This document shows positions 49,607 through 58,139 of a DNA stretch of 64,000 nucleotides, one piece after another. The notes beneath the pieces were generated by a model. That model saw nothing but the letters and a program-made list of their open reading frames with translations. It did not search any database and was not told the origin of the DNA. Positions within the stretch are counted from its first letter, which is position 1; the number at the start of each line of letters is the position of its first letter. Location of the stretch: contig NZ_CP109007.1 of the NCBI RefSeq assembly GCF_036226665.1, forward strand, positions 1,674,001 to 1,738,000, in the 5' to 3' direction. The position numbers were made by a program, and so were the translations under genes. The stretch comes from Streptomyces sp. NBC_00691. GTDB lineage: Bacteria > Actinomycetota > Actinomycetes > Streptomycetales > Streptomycetaceae.

Positions 49607-51235
49607 GTGCGCACCCGACTCGTCCTGCTCTCCGCCCGACTGCTCGACCCCGGCACGGGGGCGTTCCTGCCCGAGACGGCGCTCGCCGTCTCCGACGACG
49701 GCCGGATCGCCGCCCTGGGCGACGACCGCGACGTCCGCGCGCTCGCGGGACCCGCCACCACCGTCGTGGACCTGAAGGGCGCCGTCGTCACCCCGGGTCT
49801 GGTCGACGGACACCTGCACCCGGTGTCCGGCGCCGAACTGACCCACGGCCTCGACCTGTCGTACTGCGCCGACCTCGACGACGTGCGCGAGGCTCTCGCC
49901 CGCGAGGCCCGGACCCTCGGCCGGGGCGACTGGCTCTTCGGCTGGGGCCTCGACCCGAACGTCTTCGGCGACGGCCCCGTCGGGATCGCCCCCTTCGACC
50001 GGGTCCTCGACGGGATCCCGGCGTTCCTGCTGCTCTTCGACGCCCACTCGGCGCTGGCCAGCCGGCGGGCGCTCGAACTCGCCGGGGTCGACGGGCCCCG
50101 CACCTTCGACCAGGCCTCCGCCGAGATCGTCTGCGACGCCGACGAGCGTCCGACCGGTCTGCTCCAGGAGGACGCCGCCTGCGAGCTGATCGAGCGGGTC
50201 GCCCCTCGTCCGACGGCCGAGGAGAGTCGCGAGCGGCTGGGCGCGGCGCTGCGTTCCATGGCGGCGGCCGGGCTGACCGGCGGTCACGCCATGGACGCCA
50301 ACGGCGAGAGCCTCGCGCTGTACGAGGCGCTCGACACGGCCGGTGAACTGGCGCTGCGGCTCCGGGTGGCGCCCTGGTGCCAGCCCGGCACGGACGCCGG
50401 GGGCGTACGGGACCTCATCGCGCGACAGGGCACGGGCGGGGCGCTGTGGCAGGTCGCGGGCGTGAAGCTCTTCATGGACGGGACCATCGACAACGGCACC
50501 GCGTGGCTGGAGCGGCCCGACTGCCACGGCGAGTCCACCCACGCGTTCTGGCCGGACCCGGACGCCTACACCCGCGTCGTCGGGGAGCTGCACCGCGCCG
50601 GGATCGCCACCGCGACCCACGCGATCGGCGACGCGGCCGTGCGGCACGTGCTCGACGCCGTCGAGAAGGCGCGCGCGGGCGGCGGTCATCAGGTGCGGCA
50701 CCGGGTCGAGCACATCGAGACGGTCCCCGACGACACCCTGCGCCGCTTCGCGGAGCTGGGCGTGCTCGCCTCCATGCAGCCCACGCACTGCTGCGACTTC
50801 ACCCGGGCCGACCACACCGACAACTGGTCGCGCCGCCTGGGCGAGGAGCGCGCCTCGCGCGCGTGGCGCTGCCGGGACCTGGCGGACTCCGGGGCCACGG
50901 TGGTCCTCGGGTCCGACTGGCCGATCGCGCCGTTCCCGCCGCTCGGCGTCATGGCCGGCGCGCGGCACCGTCGCCCGAGCCGCGACCTCGGCCAGGCACC
51001 GCACGGCCCCGAACAGGCACTGACCGCGCTGGAGGCGCTGCGGGGCATGACGACGGCGGCGGCGTACGCGGCGGGCGAGGAGCACGAGGCGGGCCGTCTC
51101 GCGCCGGGCTTCCGCGCCGACCTGACCGTCTTCGGCGACAACCCGCTGACGACGGTGGCGACGGACCTGCCCGACCTCCCGGTCCTGCTCACGGTCCTGG
51201 ACGGCCGGGTCACCCACCGGGCAGAGGGGGTCTGA
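49607..51235 (+). CDS. YtcJ-type metal-dependent amidohydrolase
   Basis: A 542-residue amidohydrolase-superfamily enzyme. The metal-binding VDGHLHPVSG is near residue 70, HAIGDAAV near residue 338, HRVEHIE near residue 365, and GSDWPIAPFPP near residue 440 supplies the final Asp. The family hydrolyses amide or cyclic amide bonds of N-acyl amino acids, formamides and the like. GTG start with GGAG 7 bases upstream; 71 bases after tetR on the same strand, probably cotranscribed. Confidence 0.87.
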   Translation: MRTRLVLLSARLLDPGTGAFLPETALAVSDDGRIAALGDDRDVRALAGPATTVVDLKGAVVTPGLVDGHLHPVSGAELTHGLDLSYCADLDDVREALAREARTLGRGDWLFGWGLDPNVFGDGPVGIAPFDRVLDGIPAFLLLFDAHSALASRRALELAGVDGPRTFDQASAEIVCDADERPTGLLQEDAACELIERVAPRPTAEESRERLGAALRSMAAAGLTGGHAMDANGESLALYEALDTAGELALRLRVAPWCQPGTDAGGVRDLIARQGTGGALWQVAGVKLFMDGTIDNGTAWLERPDCHGESTHAFWPDPDAYTRVVGELHRAGIATATHAIGDAAVRHVLDAVEKARAGGGHQVRHRVEHIETVPDDTLRRFAELGVLASMQPTHCCDFTRADHTDNWSRRLGEERASRAWRCRDLADSGATVVLGSDWPIAPFPPLGVMAGARHRRPSRDLGQAPHGPEQALTALEALRGMTTAAAYAAGEEHEAGRLAPGFRADLTVFGDNPLTTVATDLPDLPVLLTVLDGRVTHRAEGV

Positions 51236-51334
51236 CGGCCGTGCCGGTCGGCCTGCCGCGGGTCTGACCGGCCGCCCCCGGAGCCGAGGCCGCCGATCGC
51301 GCCGTCGCACCGCCCTGCCGGTCAGCCCCACGGA

Positions 51335-51393
51335 CGGACGCGGGTCGGCCCGACGGGCGGACGCGGATCAGCCCGTAGGGCGGACGCGGGTCA
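51335..51393. repeat. tandem 23-base repeats across the LysR 3' end
   Basis: Two full units (51335-51357 and 51358-51380, differing at about 4 bases) and a partial third (CGGACGCGGGTCA). The LysR stop codon lies within the second unit, so the C-terminal RVRPTG of that protein comes from the repeat. Confidence 0.75.
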
Positions 51394-52369
51394 AAGAGAG
51401 GAGATCGCGGGCCGGGCCCGTCGGGCGGTGGCCGGTGGGCCAGACCGCGCGGAGGTCGCGGCGCAGCTCGGCCCCCTCGACCGGGATCGCCACCAGCCGC
51501 CGCGAGGCCAGTTCCTCGGCGACCGCGAGTTCGCTGAGGACCGCCGGCCCGGCCCCGCTGACCGCGGCGGCCTTCACCGCCGTCGTCGAGGCGAGTTCGA
51601 GGAGCGGCCGCGCGAGACCGCCGTGGTCCGAGAGCGCCGCGTCCAGGACCTGCCGGGTGCCCGAGCCCCGTTCCCGCAGGACCAGCGGGGTCGCCGCCAG
51701 TTCCGCCGGGTCCAGCGGGCCGCGGCGGCGGGCCCACGGGTGCGAGGGCGCCGCGACGATCACGAGCCGGTCGTGCGCGACGACCACCCCGTCGAGGCCG
51801 TCCGGCACCGCGAGCCCCTCCACGAAACCCACGTCCGCCTCGTTCGCGAGGAGCCGTTCCGCGACGACCGCCGAGTTCCCGGCCTGCAGCGACACCGCCG
51901 TGTCGGGCCGTTCGGCGCGCAGCGCGATCAGCCAGCCCGGCAGCAGGTACTCGGCGATCGTCATCGACGCGGCCACCCGCAGCCGGGAGTCCCGCCGCCC
52001 GCGCAGCGCCTGGGCACCCGCGTCGAAGGCCTCGGCCGCCTCGACGATCCGCCGCGCCCAGTCGGTGACGAGCGCACCCGCGTCGGTGAGCCGCGAGCCG
52101 CGCGGCGAGCGGTCCACCAGGGCCACGCCGAGCTGCCGCTCCATCGAGCGGATCCGGCTGCTGGCGGCGGGCTGGGTGATGCCGACCTCGCGCGCTGCGG
52201 CGCCCAGGCTGCCGTGCCGGGCGACGGCGAGGAGCAGTTCGAGCGCGCCGAGATCAGGGACCCGGTGATGGAGCTGAGCCCTGACGCCGGAGCCGTACTC
52301 CTCCGTCCGGCGCCCACCCGCGTGCCGCTCCTCGTGGCGCTCCCCGCGATGCTCCCCGTTGCTGCTCAT
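51368..52369 (-). CDS. LysR-family transcriptional regulator
   Basis: A 333-residue regulator. After a 35-residue Arg/His/Glu-rich leader, the winged helix-turn-helix is at residues about 40-95 (LELLLAVARHGSLGAAAREVGITQPAASSRIRSMERQLGVALVDRSPRGSRLTDAG). The effector domain (residues 125-320) is of the periplasmic-binding type. It is divergent from the TDT transporter, and a 12-base palindrome lies between them. TAAGCT on the minus strand, 6 bases before the ATG, could be the -10 of a leaderless message. Confidence 0.9.
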   Translation of the reverse strand: MSSNGEHRGERHEERHAGGRRTEEYGSGVRAQLHHRVPDLGALELLLAVARHGSLGAAAREVGITQPAASSRIRSMERQLGVALVDRSPRGSRLTDAGALVTDWARRIVEAAEAFDAGAQALRGRRDSRLRVAASMTIAEYLLPGWLIALRAERPDTAVSLQAGNSAVVAERLLANEADVGFVEGLAVPDGLDGVVVAHDRLVIVAAPSHPWARRRGPLDPAELAATPLVLRERGSGTRQVLDAALSDHGGLARPLLELASTTAVKAAAVSGAGPAVLSELAVAEELASRRLVAIPVEGAELRRDLRAVWPTGHRPTGPARDLLSLTRVRPTG

Positions 52370-52379
52370 AAAGCCAGCT

Positions 52380-52391
52380 TATGACGTCATA
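52380..52391. promoter_or_regulatory. TATGACGTCATA palindrome between LysR and TDT transporter genes
   Basis: Perfect 12-base palindrome in the 70-base divergent gap. LysR proteins bind T-N11-A inverted repeats in exactly such positions, so this may be the autoregulation and activation site. Confidence 0.5.
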
Positions 52392-52439
52392 GCCGCAAGA
52401 TCCCTGGTGGGGGCAGGGGAATCGGGCGACGGTGGAGCC

Positions 52440-53612
52440 ATGGCAAGCCTCGCACCTCCCCTTCCGGCCGTCCGCGCCACCACCCCCGGCGCCCGGCCGG
52501 CCGGCTCCCCGGCCCGTCACGTCCGTCACCTCGGACCCAACTGGTACGCCTCCGTGATGGGTACCGCCATCGTGGCCAACGCCGGCGCCGGGCTCCCGCT
52601 CGACCTCCCCGGCCTCCGGACCGCCTGCGCCGCGGTCTGGGCGCTGTCCCTCGCGATGCTGCTCGTCCTGGTCGCCGCCCGCACCGCGCACTGGATCCAC
52701 CACCGCGACCAGGCCCGCGCCCACCTCCTGGACCCCGCCATGGCGCCCTTCTACGGCTGCCTCTCGATGGCGCTGCTCGCGGTCGGCGGCGGCGCCATGA
52801 TCGTCGGCCGGGACTGGATCGGACTCCCCGCCGCGATCGCCCTCGACACCGTCCTGTTCACCACCGGCACGGTCGTCGGCCTCGCGGCCGCCGTCGGCGT
52901 CCCGTACCTCATGGTCGTGCACCACAAGATCGAGAACGCCTCACCGGTGTGGCTCCTGCCGGTCGTCGCCCCCATGGTCTCCGCCGCCCTCGGCCCGCTG
53001 CTCGTGCCCCATCTGCCCGCCGGACAGGCCCAGGAGACCCTGCTCCTCGCCTGCTGGGCGATGTTCGGCGTCAGCCTCCTCGCGACCCTGGTCATGCTGC
53101 CGCTGGTCTTCGGCCGGCTCGTCACCGGCGGCCCGCTGCCCCTCGCCCTCACCCCCACCCTCTTCCTCGTCCTCGGCCCCCTCGGCCAGTCGACGACCAC
53201 CGCGAACAACTTCGCCGACGTCGCCCCGAGCGTGCTCCCCGCCCCGTACGCCCACGGCTTCGCCTCCTTCGCCGTCCTCTACGGCGTGCCCGTCATGGGT
53301 TTCGCCCTGCTGTGGCTGGCCCTCGCCGGGGCGATGGTCCTGCGGGCGCGCCGGCAGGGCATGGGCTTCGCGATGACGTTCTGGGCGTTCACGTTCCCCG
53401 TCGGGACCTGCGTCACCGGCGCCGAGGGAATCGCCCAGCACACCGGTCTCGCCGCCTTCCGGTGGCTCGCGATCGGCCTGTACGCGATGCTCCTCGCGGC
53501 CTGGCTGGTGGCCGGGTCCCACACCCTGCGAGGCCTGTTCAGCGGTGCGCTGCTCGCAGGGCCCGCGCCAGCAGCCTCGGCGCCTCGACGAGAGACGGCC
53601 CGTACCAGGTGA
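52440..53612 (+). CDS. TDT-family (TehA/SLAC1-like) membrane transporter
   Basis: A 390-residue membrane protein with about ten helices, beginning HLGPNWYASVMGTAIVANAGAG, the signature of tellurite-resistance/dicarboxylate (TDT) transporters, and containing GPLGQSTTTANNFADV and LYGVPVMGFALLWLALAG. Members are anion channels or carriers for tellurite, malate, sulfite or nitrate. The last 73 bases of the gene overlap the 3' end of the convergent metal-receptor gene. Likely activated by the adjacent LysR. Confidence 0.87.
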   Translation: MASLAPPLPAVRATTPGARPAGSPARHVRHLGPNWYASVMGTAIVANAGAGLPLDLPGLRTACAAVWALSLAMLLVLVAARTAHWIHHRDQARAHLLDPAMAPFYGCLSMALLAVGGGAMIVGRDWIGLPAAIALDTVLFTTGTVVGLAAAVGVPYLMVVHHKIENASPVWLLPVVAPMVSAALGPLLVPHLPAGQAQETLLLACWAMFGVSLLATLVMLPLVFGRLVTGGPLPLALTPTLFLVLGPLGQSTTTANNFADVAPSVLPAPYAHGFASFAVLYGVPVMGFALLWLALAGAMVLRARRQGMGFAMTFWAFTFPVGTCVTGAEGIAQHTGLAAFRWLAIGLYAMLLAAWLVAGSHTLRGLFSGALLAGPAPAASAPRRETARTR

Positions 53613-54279
53613 GGTGACGCCCGTCGACGAGCGCGGCGGCGGTCCCGGGGAACGCCTCGGGGCCGTCGTAGCGCGTGAAGCGGTACGGCTCGTCGGGCAG
53701 CACGACGAGGTCGGGCGCCGCGGCGCGGAGCTCGTCGAGCGGCAGCCGCGGATAGCGCTCCGGGTGCTCGGCGTACAGGTTGCGCACCCCGAGGCGGGCC
53801 AGCAGATCACCGGCGAAGGTGTCACGGCCCAGGATCATCCACGGACGCCGCCAGATCGGCACGACGGCCGTGCGCTCCGCTTCCGGGGCGACCGCCTCCC
53901 ACGCCGCCTCGGCCTCGTCGAGCCAGCGGGGCCGCCGGGGCGCGCCGCACGCGGCGAGGACCCGCTCCAGCTCGCGCAGCCCCTGGTCGAGGGTGCGGAT
54001 CTCGGTGACGAGGACGTCCAGCCCGGCGGCCCGCAGCCCGGCGAGGTCGGCGGCGCGGTTCTCCTCCTCGTTGGCGAGGACGAGGTCGGGGCGGAGCGCG
54101 GTGATCGCGGGGACGTCGGGGTTCTTGGTGCCGCCGATCCGTGCGACATCGAGGCCGGCCGGGTGGGAGCACCAGTCCGTGGCCCCGACGAGCAGACCGG
54201 GCGCGGTGACGGCGACGGCCTCCGTCAGGGACGGCACGAGGGAGACGATCCTCCTGACCGTGCCCCGCCCCGCGCTCAT
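53539..54279 (-). CDS. BtuF-like helical-backbone metal receptor (cobalamin-binding type), no signal peptide
   Basis: A 246-residue protein: RRIVSLVPSLTEAVAVTAPGLLVGATDWCSHPAGLDVARIGGTKNPDVPAITALRPDLVLANEEENRA is the BtuF-like cobalamin-receptor fold, and the second lobe has PIWRRPWMILGRDTFAGDLLARLG. Unlike true periplasmic-binding proteins it lacks a signal peptide or lipobox, so it should remain in the cytoplasm. The ATG overlaps the stop of the upstream cupin-XRE gene as ATGA. Its 3' end overlaps the TDT gene by 74 bases on the other strand. Confidence 0.83.
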   Translation of the reverse strand: MSAGRGTVRRIVSLVPSLTEAVAVTAPGLLVGATDWCSHPAGLDVARIGGTKNPDVPAITALRPDLVLANEEENRAADLAGLRAAGLDVLVTEIRTLDQGLRELERVLAACGAPRRPRWLDEAEAAWEAVAPEAERTAVVPIWRRPWMILGRDTFAGDLLARLGVRNLYAEHPERYPRLPLDELRAAAPDLVVLPDEPYRFTRYDGPEAFPGTAAALVDGRHLTWYGPSLVEAPRLLARALRAAHR

Positions 54280-54827
54280 TCCTCCTCGGCCTCGACGTGC
54301 TCGGCGACCGCGACGACGAGCAGCCGGGTGCCCGCCTCGGTGGCACGCCAGCGGTGGCGCACCCCGCCGGAGAGGTAGAGCGTGTCGCCGCGGCCCAGCC
54401 GGTACGCGCGGCCCTCGGCCTCGACCTCGGCGGCGCCGTCGGCCACGTACAGCAGCTCGTCGTTCCGGTGCTGGAACTCGCGGCCCGCGTCCTGCTCGCC
54501 GGTGAACTCCAGGGCGTGCAGCTGGTGGCGGCCGCGGACGATCGCCCGGACACCCGGGGGCAGGGCCGGGGAGGCCTCGTCCGCCCGTACGACGTCGACC
54601 GTACGGGAGGCCTCGGCGGCCGCCAGGAGGTCGGCCGCGGTGGTCTCCAGGGCGTCGGCGACCAGTTCGAGGGAGCGGTGGCTGGGACGCGCGCGGTCGT
54701 TCTCGACCTGGCTGAGGAAGGGCACGGACAGACCGCTGCGCGAGGAGACGACGGCCAGGGTGAGCTGGAGCGCTCTGCGTCGCCTCTTGACGGCCGCGCC
54801 CACGCGGGGTGATTCCTTCTCGTCCAT
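54276..54827 (-). CDS. XRE-family regulator with C-terminal cupin
   Basis: A 183-residue protein. Helix-turn-helix at residues about 10-65 (VGAAVKRRRRALQLTLAVVSSRSGLSVPFLSQVENDRARPSHRSL), and a cupin barrel in the C-terminal half (LLYVADGAAEVEAEGRAYRLGRGDTLYLSGGVRHRW). Such regulators sense small ligands by the cupin. GGGAG lies 6 bases before the ATG. Cotranslated with the metal receptor. Confidence 0.88.
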   Translation of the reverse strand: MDEKESPRVGAAVKRRRRALQLTLAVVSSRSGLSVPFLSQVENDRARPSHRSLELVADALETTAADLLAAAEASRTVDVVRADEASPALPPGVRAIVRGRHQLHALEFTGEQDAGREFQHRNDELLYVADGAAEVEAEGRAYRLGRGDTLYLSGGVRHRWRATEAGTRLLVVAVAEHVEAEEE

Positions 54828-54916
54828 GTCGGCTCCCTCCCTCGTGCCTCGCGCGTACCCGTACCGGGCGGTTACCTGAACCTTACGCAGCTTTGGGGCG
54901 GGGTTTCGCGTCGTGA

Positions 54917-54962
54917 CGAAAAGGGGTGGCCGCCGAACACGGTCGGCGACCACCCCTTTTCG
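54917..54962. terminator. bidirectional terminator
   Basis: Arms CGAAAAGGGGTGG and CCACCCCTTTTCG with an inner hairpin; both directions end in four T. It lies downstream of the betaine transporter genes and upstream of the cupin regulator. A second perfect hairpin (AGCCCGGAGG at 54993-55002 with its complement) comes closer to the transporter's stop. Confidence 0.8.
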
Positions 54963-55025
54963 GACAGGAACCGTTCACCGGTCGCTGCCTTCAGCCCGGA
55001 GGCGACCTCCGGGCTACCACGGCCG

Positions 55026-56828
55026 CTACTGCGGCGCGAGCTTCTCCGCGAGGCCCGGGTTGCCGTCCAGCCAGGTGCGGACGGCCTCCTGCTCCTTGCC
55101 CTTGCCGGTCTCCTGGATGACGGCTTCGAGATCCGTGAGCTGCTTCTCGGTCAGCTCGAAGTTCTTCAGCCAGGCGCCGACCTCGGGGTTCTCCGCGGCG
55201 AAGCCCTTACGGGCCAGGGTGTGGATCCCGTCGCCCTTGCCCCACGACCCCTTCGGGTCGGCGAGCTTCTTCAGGTCGTGCGCGGAGTATGCCCAGTGCG
55301 GCGACCAGAGGGTCGCGACGACCGGTTCCTTGCGCTCGTAGGCGCGCTTCAGCTCGGCGAGCATGCCGGGCGTGGAGCCGTCGACGACCTCGTACTCGCC
55401 CTCCAGGCCGTACTCCTTGAGGACCTTGTCCTTCAGGATGCCCATCATTCCGGCGCTCGGCTCGATGCCGACGATCCGGCCCTTGAACTGACCGGCCTTG
55501 CCCTTGAGGTCGGCGAGCGAGTCGACGCCCTTCACGTACGAGGGCACGGAGAGCTCCAGGGAGGTCGGGCCGTACCAGGAACCGAGGTCCTCCAGCTTGT
55601 TCTTGTACTTCTCCCAGTACTGGGCGTGGGTGACGGGCAGCCAGGAGTCGGTCTGGAAGTCGAGCTGGCCGCCGGCCAGACCGGTGTACAGCGCACCGGC
55701 CTCCAGCTGCTTGGTGTCGACCTCGTACCCCCGGCGCTCCAGGAGCTCCTTCCACAGGTACGTGGAGGCGATGCCCTCGTCCCAGGGGATGTAGCCGATG
55801 CTGACCTTCTTGCCGTTGCCGCCGGCCTGGGAGCCCGAGGCGGTGGTGGAGCCGCCGAAGAGGCCCGTACCGCCCGCGACGAGGGCGAGCACGACGACAC
55901 CGACGAGAGCGGTGACGGGCTGCGGACGGTGGGCCCAGAGCTTCGCCCCGGGACGCCTGGCGCTCAGCGCGGCGCGGGCCTTGGCGGCGGCGCGGCGGCC
56001 GAGCGGGGAGACCTGCCGGCCGAGGGCGCCGGTCATCCGGTCGAGGTACATGGCGAGGACGACGATGGAGACGCCGGCCTCGAAGCCGAGACCGATGTCG
56101 ACGTTGCCGATGGCGCGGTAGACCGCGCCGCCGAGCCCGCCGCCGCCGACCATGCCGGCGATGACGACCATGGACAGGCCGAGCATGATGACCTGGTTGA
56201 CACCGGCCATGATCGTCGGCAGGGCCAGCGGGAGCTGCACCCGCAGCAGCGTGTTGCGCGGGGTGGTGCCGAACGCCTCGGCGGCCTCGACGAGTTCGCC
56301 GTCGACCTGCCGGATGCCCAGCTCGGTCATGCGGACGCCCGGGGGCAGCGCGAAGACGATGGTGGCGATGATGCCGGGGACGACACCGACGCCGAAGAAG
56401 ATGATGCCGGGGATCAGGTAGACCATCGCCGGCATGGTCTGCATGAAGTCGAGGACCGGCCGGAGCACGGCGCTGACGGTCTTCGAGCGGGCCGCCCAGA
56501 TGCCGAGCGGTACGGCGATCACCAGGGTCACCAGGGTGGCGACGAGCACCAGCGACAGGGTCGCCATCGCCTCGTCCCACAGCTGGACCGAGTCGACGAG
56601 CGCGAACCCGGCGAAGGCGAGCACACCGGCGGCGAGGCCGCGCAGCCACCAGGCGACGACGGCGAGGATGCCGGCGAACAGCAGCGGGTGCGGCGCGGAC
56701 AGGACGGCGTCGATGCCGTCGTAGAGGCCGGTGACACCGGTGCTGACGGCGTCGAAGAGCCAGGAGAACTGGGACTGGAGCCAGTCGACGGAGCTGTCGA
56801 CCCAGTCGCCGAGAGGAAGCCTAGGCAC
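55026..56828 (-). CDS. glycine betaine-type ABC transporter, permease fused to substrate-binding domain
   Basis: A 600-residue fusion. Residues about 45-290 are the ProW-like permease (VATLVTLVIAVPLGIWAARSKT, then the EAA loop ELVEAAEAFGTTPRNTLLRVQLPLALPTIMAG). A membrane anchor near 312-335 follows, then the ProX/OpuAC binding domain, residues about 345-600 (KVSIGYIPWDEGIASTYLWKELLERRG...) with conserved Trp and Tyr residues forming an aromatic ligand cage (SWYGP, SPHWAYS). This order is that of fused OpuA-type osmoprotectant importers. The GTG start overlaps the end of the ATPase gene by 8 bases. Confidence 0.9.
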   Translation of the reverse strand: MPRLPLGDWVDSSVDWLQSQFSWLFDAVSTGVTGLYDGIDAVLSAPHPLLFAGILAVVAWWLRGLAAGVLAFAGFALVDSVQLWDEAMATLSLVLVATLVTLVIAVPLGIWAARSKTVSAVLRPVLDFMQTMPAMVYLIPGIIFFGVGVVPGIIATIVFALPPGVRMTELGIRQVDGELVEAAEAFGTTPRNTLLRVQLPLALPTIMAGVNQVIMLGLSMVVIAGMVGGGGLGGAVYRAIGNVDIGLGFEAGVSIVVLAMYLDRMTGALGRQVSPLGRRAAAKARAALSARRPGAKLWAHRPQPVTALVGVVVLALVAGGTGLFGGSTTASGSQAGGNGKKVSIGYIPWDEGIASTYLWKELLERRGYEVDTKQLEAGALYTGLAGGQLDFQTDSWLPVTHAQYWEKYKNKLEDLGSWYGPTSLELSVPSYVKGVDSLADLKGKAGQFKGRIVGIEPSAGMMGILKDKVLKEYGLEGEYEVVDGSTPGMLAELKRAYERKEPVVATLWSPHWAYSAHDLKKLADPKGSWGKGDGIHTLARKGFAAENPEVGAWLKNFELTEKQLTDLEAVIQETGKGKEQEAVRTWLDGNPGLAEKLAPQ

Positions 56829-58020
56829 GGGCGGTCAGCTCCTTCTCCGACTGGGCGGGGATGCCGGCCCCGGTGGCGGCCTTGGCACCGGACTCGGCAC
56901 CGGCCTTGCCCCGGGCGGCGGCTTTGCCGCCGCCGGGGGGCGCGGCCCTGCCACCGGTCCCCGCGTCGGCCGGGTCACCGGCGTCCTTGGCACCGAGTCC
57001 GCCCATGACGGCGAGCAGGCGCTCCGTCGGTACGACGCCGAGGACGGCGCCGTCGGAGTCCTGGACGGTCACGGGGTGCGGGGCGCGGGCGGCGACGGCG
57101 CACAGGTCGGCGACGAGCGTGTCGGGCCCGACGGCCTCGCAGTCGCAGCCGGCGGGACAGTCCGCCGGAGTGGCGCCGCCCGTCATGACGGCGGAGGCGG
57201 TGAGCACCCGGGAGCGGTCGACGTCCTGGATGAACGAGGCGACGTAGTCGTCGGCGGGGCGGACCAGGATGTCCTCGGCGGTGCCGAGCTGCACGATCCT
57301 GCCGTCACGCATGACGGCGATCCGGTCGCCGAGACGCATGGCCTCGTTGAGGTCGTGGGTGATGAAGACGATGGTCTTCTTCAGCCGCTGCTGGAGGACG
57401 AGGAGCTGGTCCTGCATGTCACGGCGGATCAGCGGGTCGAGCGCGCTGAAGGACTCGTCCATGAGGAGCAGGTCGGCGTCGGTCGCGAGCGCGCGGGCCA
57501 GGCCGACGCGCTGCTGCATGCCGCCGGAGAGCTCGTCGGGCCAGGACTTCTCCCAGCCGGCGAGGCCGCACAGCTCCAGGGCCTCGGTGGCCCGGGTCTC
57601 ACGCTCGGCGCGCGGGACGCCCTGGACCTCCAGGCCGTAGGCGGCGTTCTCCAGAACGTTTCGGTGCGGGAACAGCGCGAAGTGCTGGAAGACCATGCTG
57701 ATCTTGGTCGAGCGGACCGTGCGCAGATCGCGGGGGGACAGCGCGGTGAGGTCACGTCCGTCGAAGAGGACCCGTCCGGCCGTGGGCTCGAGCAGGCCGT
57801 TGAGCATGCGGAGCAGGGTCGACTTCCCGGAACCGGAAAGCCCCATCACGACGAATATCTGGCCGGGCTCCACGGTGAAACCGGCGTCCACGACGGCTGC
57901 TGTCGTCCCCTCGGCGCGCAGCTCCTCGCGATCGGTGTCGCCGGCGGCGAGCCTGCGGACCGCCTCGTCGGGTCGTCTGCCGAACACCTTGAACAGGTGG
58001 TCTGCCTGGAGCCTGGACAC
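56821..58020 (-). CDS. glycine betaine-type ABC transporter ATP-binding protein
   Basis: A 399-residue ATPase. Walker A GLSGSGKST is at residues 60-68, the Q-loop reads VFQHFALFPHRNV, the signature is ELSGGMQQRVGLARAL, and Walker B is LLLMDESFSALDP. A long N-terminal helix (KVFGRRPDEAVRRLAAG) is typical of ProV/OpuAA. The C-terminal CBS-type region is reduced to one repeat with an unusual Cys-rich segment (DCPAGCDCE) and then a 50-residue Gly/Ala-rich tail. GTG 58020 was chosen: GAGGT lies 5 bases upstream and the protein starts at the family helix; upstream in-frame ATG codons would add 60 residues of the promoter region. Confidence 0.9.
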   Translation of the reverse strand: MSRLQADHLFKVFGRRPDEAVRRLAAGDTDREELRAEGTTAAVVDAGFTVEPGQIFVVMGLSGSGKSTLLRMLNGLLEPTAGRVLFDGRDLTALSPRDLRTVRSTKISMVFQHFALFPHRNVLENAAYGLEVQGVPRAERETRATEALELCGLAGWEKSWPDELSGGMQQRVGLARALATDADLLLMDESFSALDPLIRRDMQDQLLVLQQRLKKTIVFITHDLNEAMRLGDRIAVMRDGRIVQLGTAEDILVRPADDYVASFIQDVDRSRVLTASAVMTGGATPADCPAGCDCEAVGPDTLVADLCAVAARAPHPVTVQDSDGAVLGVVPTERLLAVMGGLGAKDAGDPADAGTGGRAAPPGGGKAAARGKAGAESGAKAATGAGIPAQSEKELTARA

Positions 58021-58110
58021 ATAAACCTCACGAGTAGCGACGAAAACGGCCCTCGCCACCCCCGCGTGGTCGGGCCGTGGAGCGGGCGGGATCGGCCCGC
58101 CGCCCGTCGC

Positions 58111-58139
58111 GTACGGGATCCATTCGTTGAATCCCGTAC
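58111..58139. promoter_or_regulatory. inverted repeat upstream of the betaine transporter genes
   Basis: Perfect 9-base arms GTACGGGAT (58111-58119) and ATCCCGTAC (58131-58139) with an 11-base spacer, about 90 bases upstream of the ATPase gene. A third GTACGGGA lies at 58207. It may be an operator; no known family motif is recognised. Confidence 0.45.
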
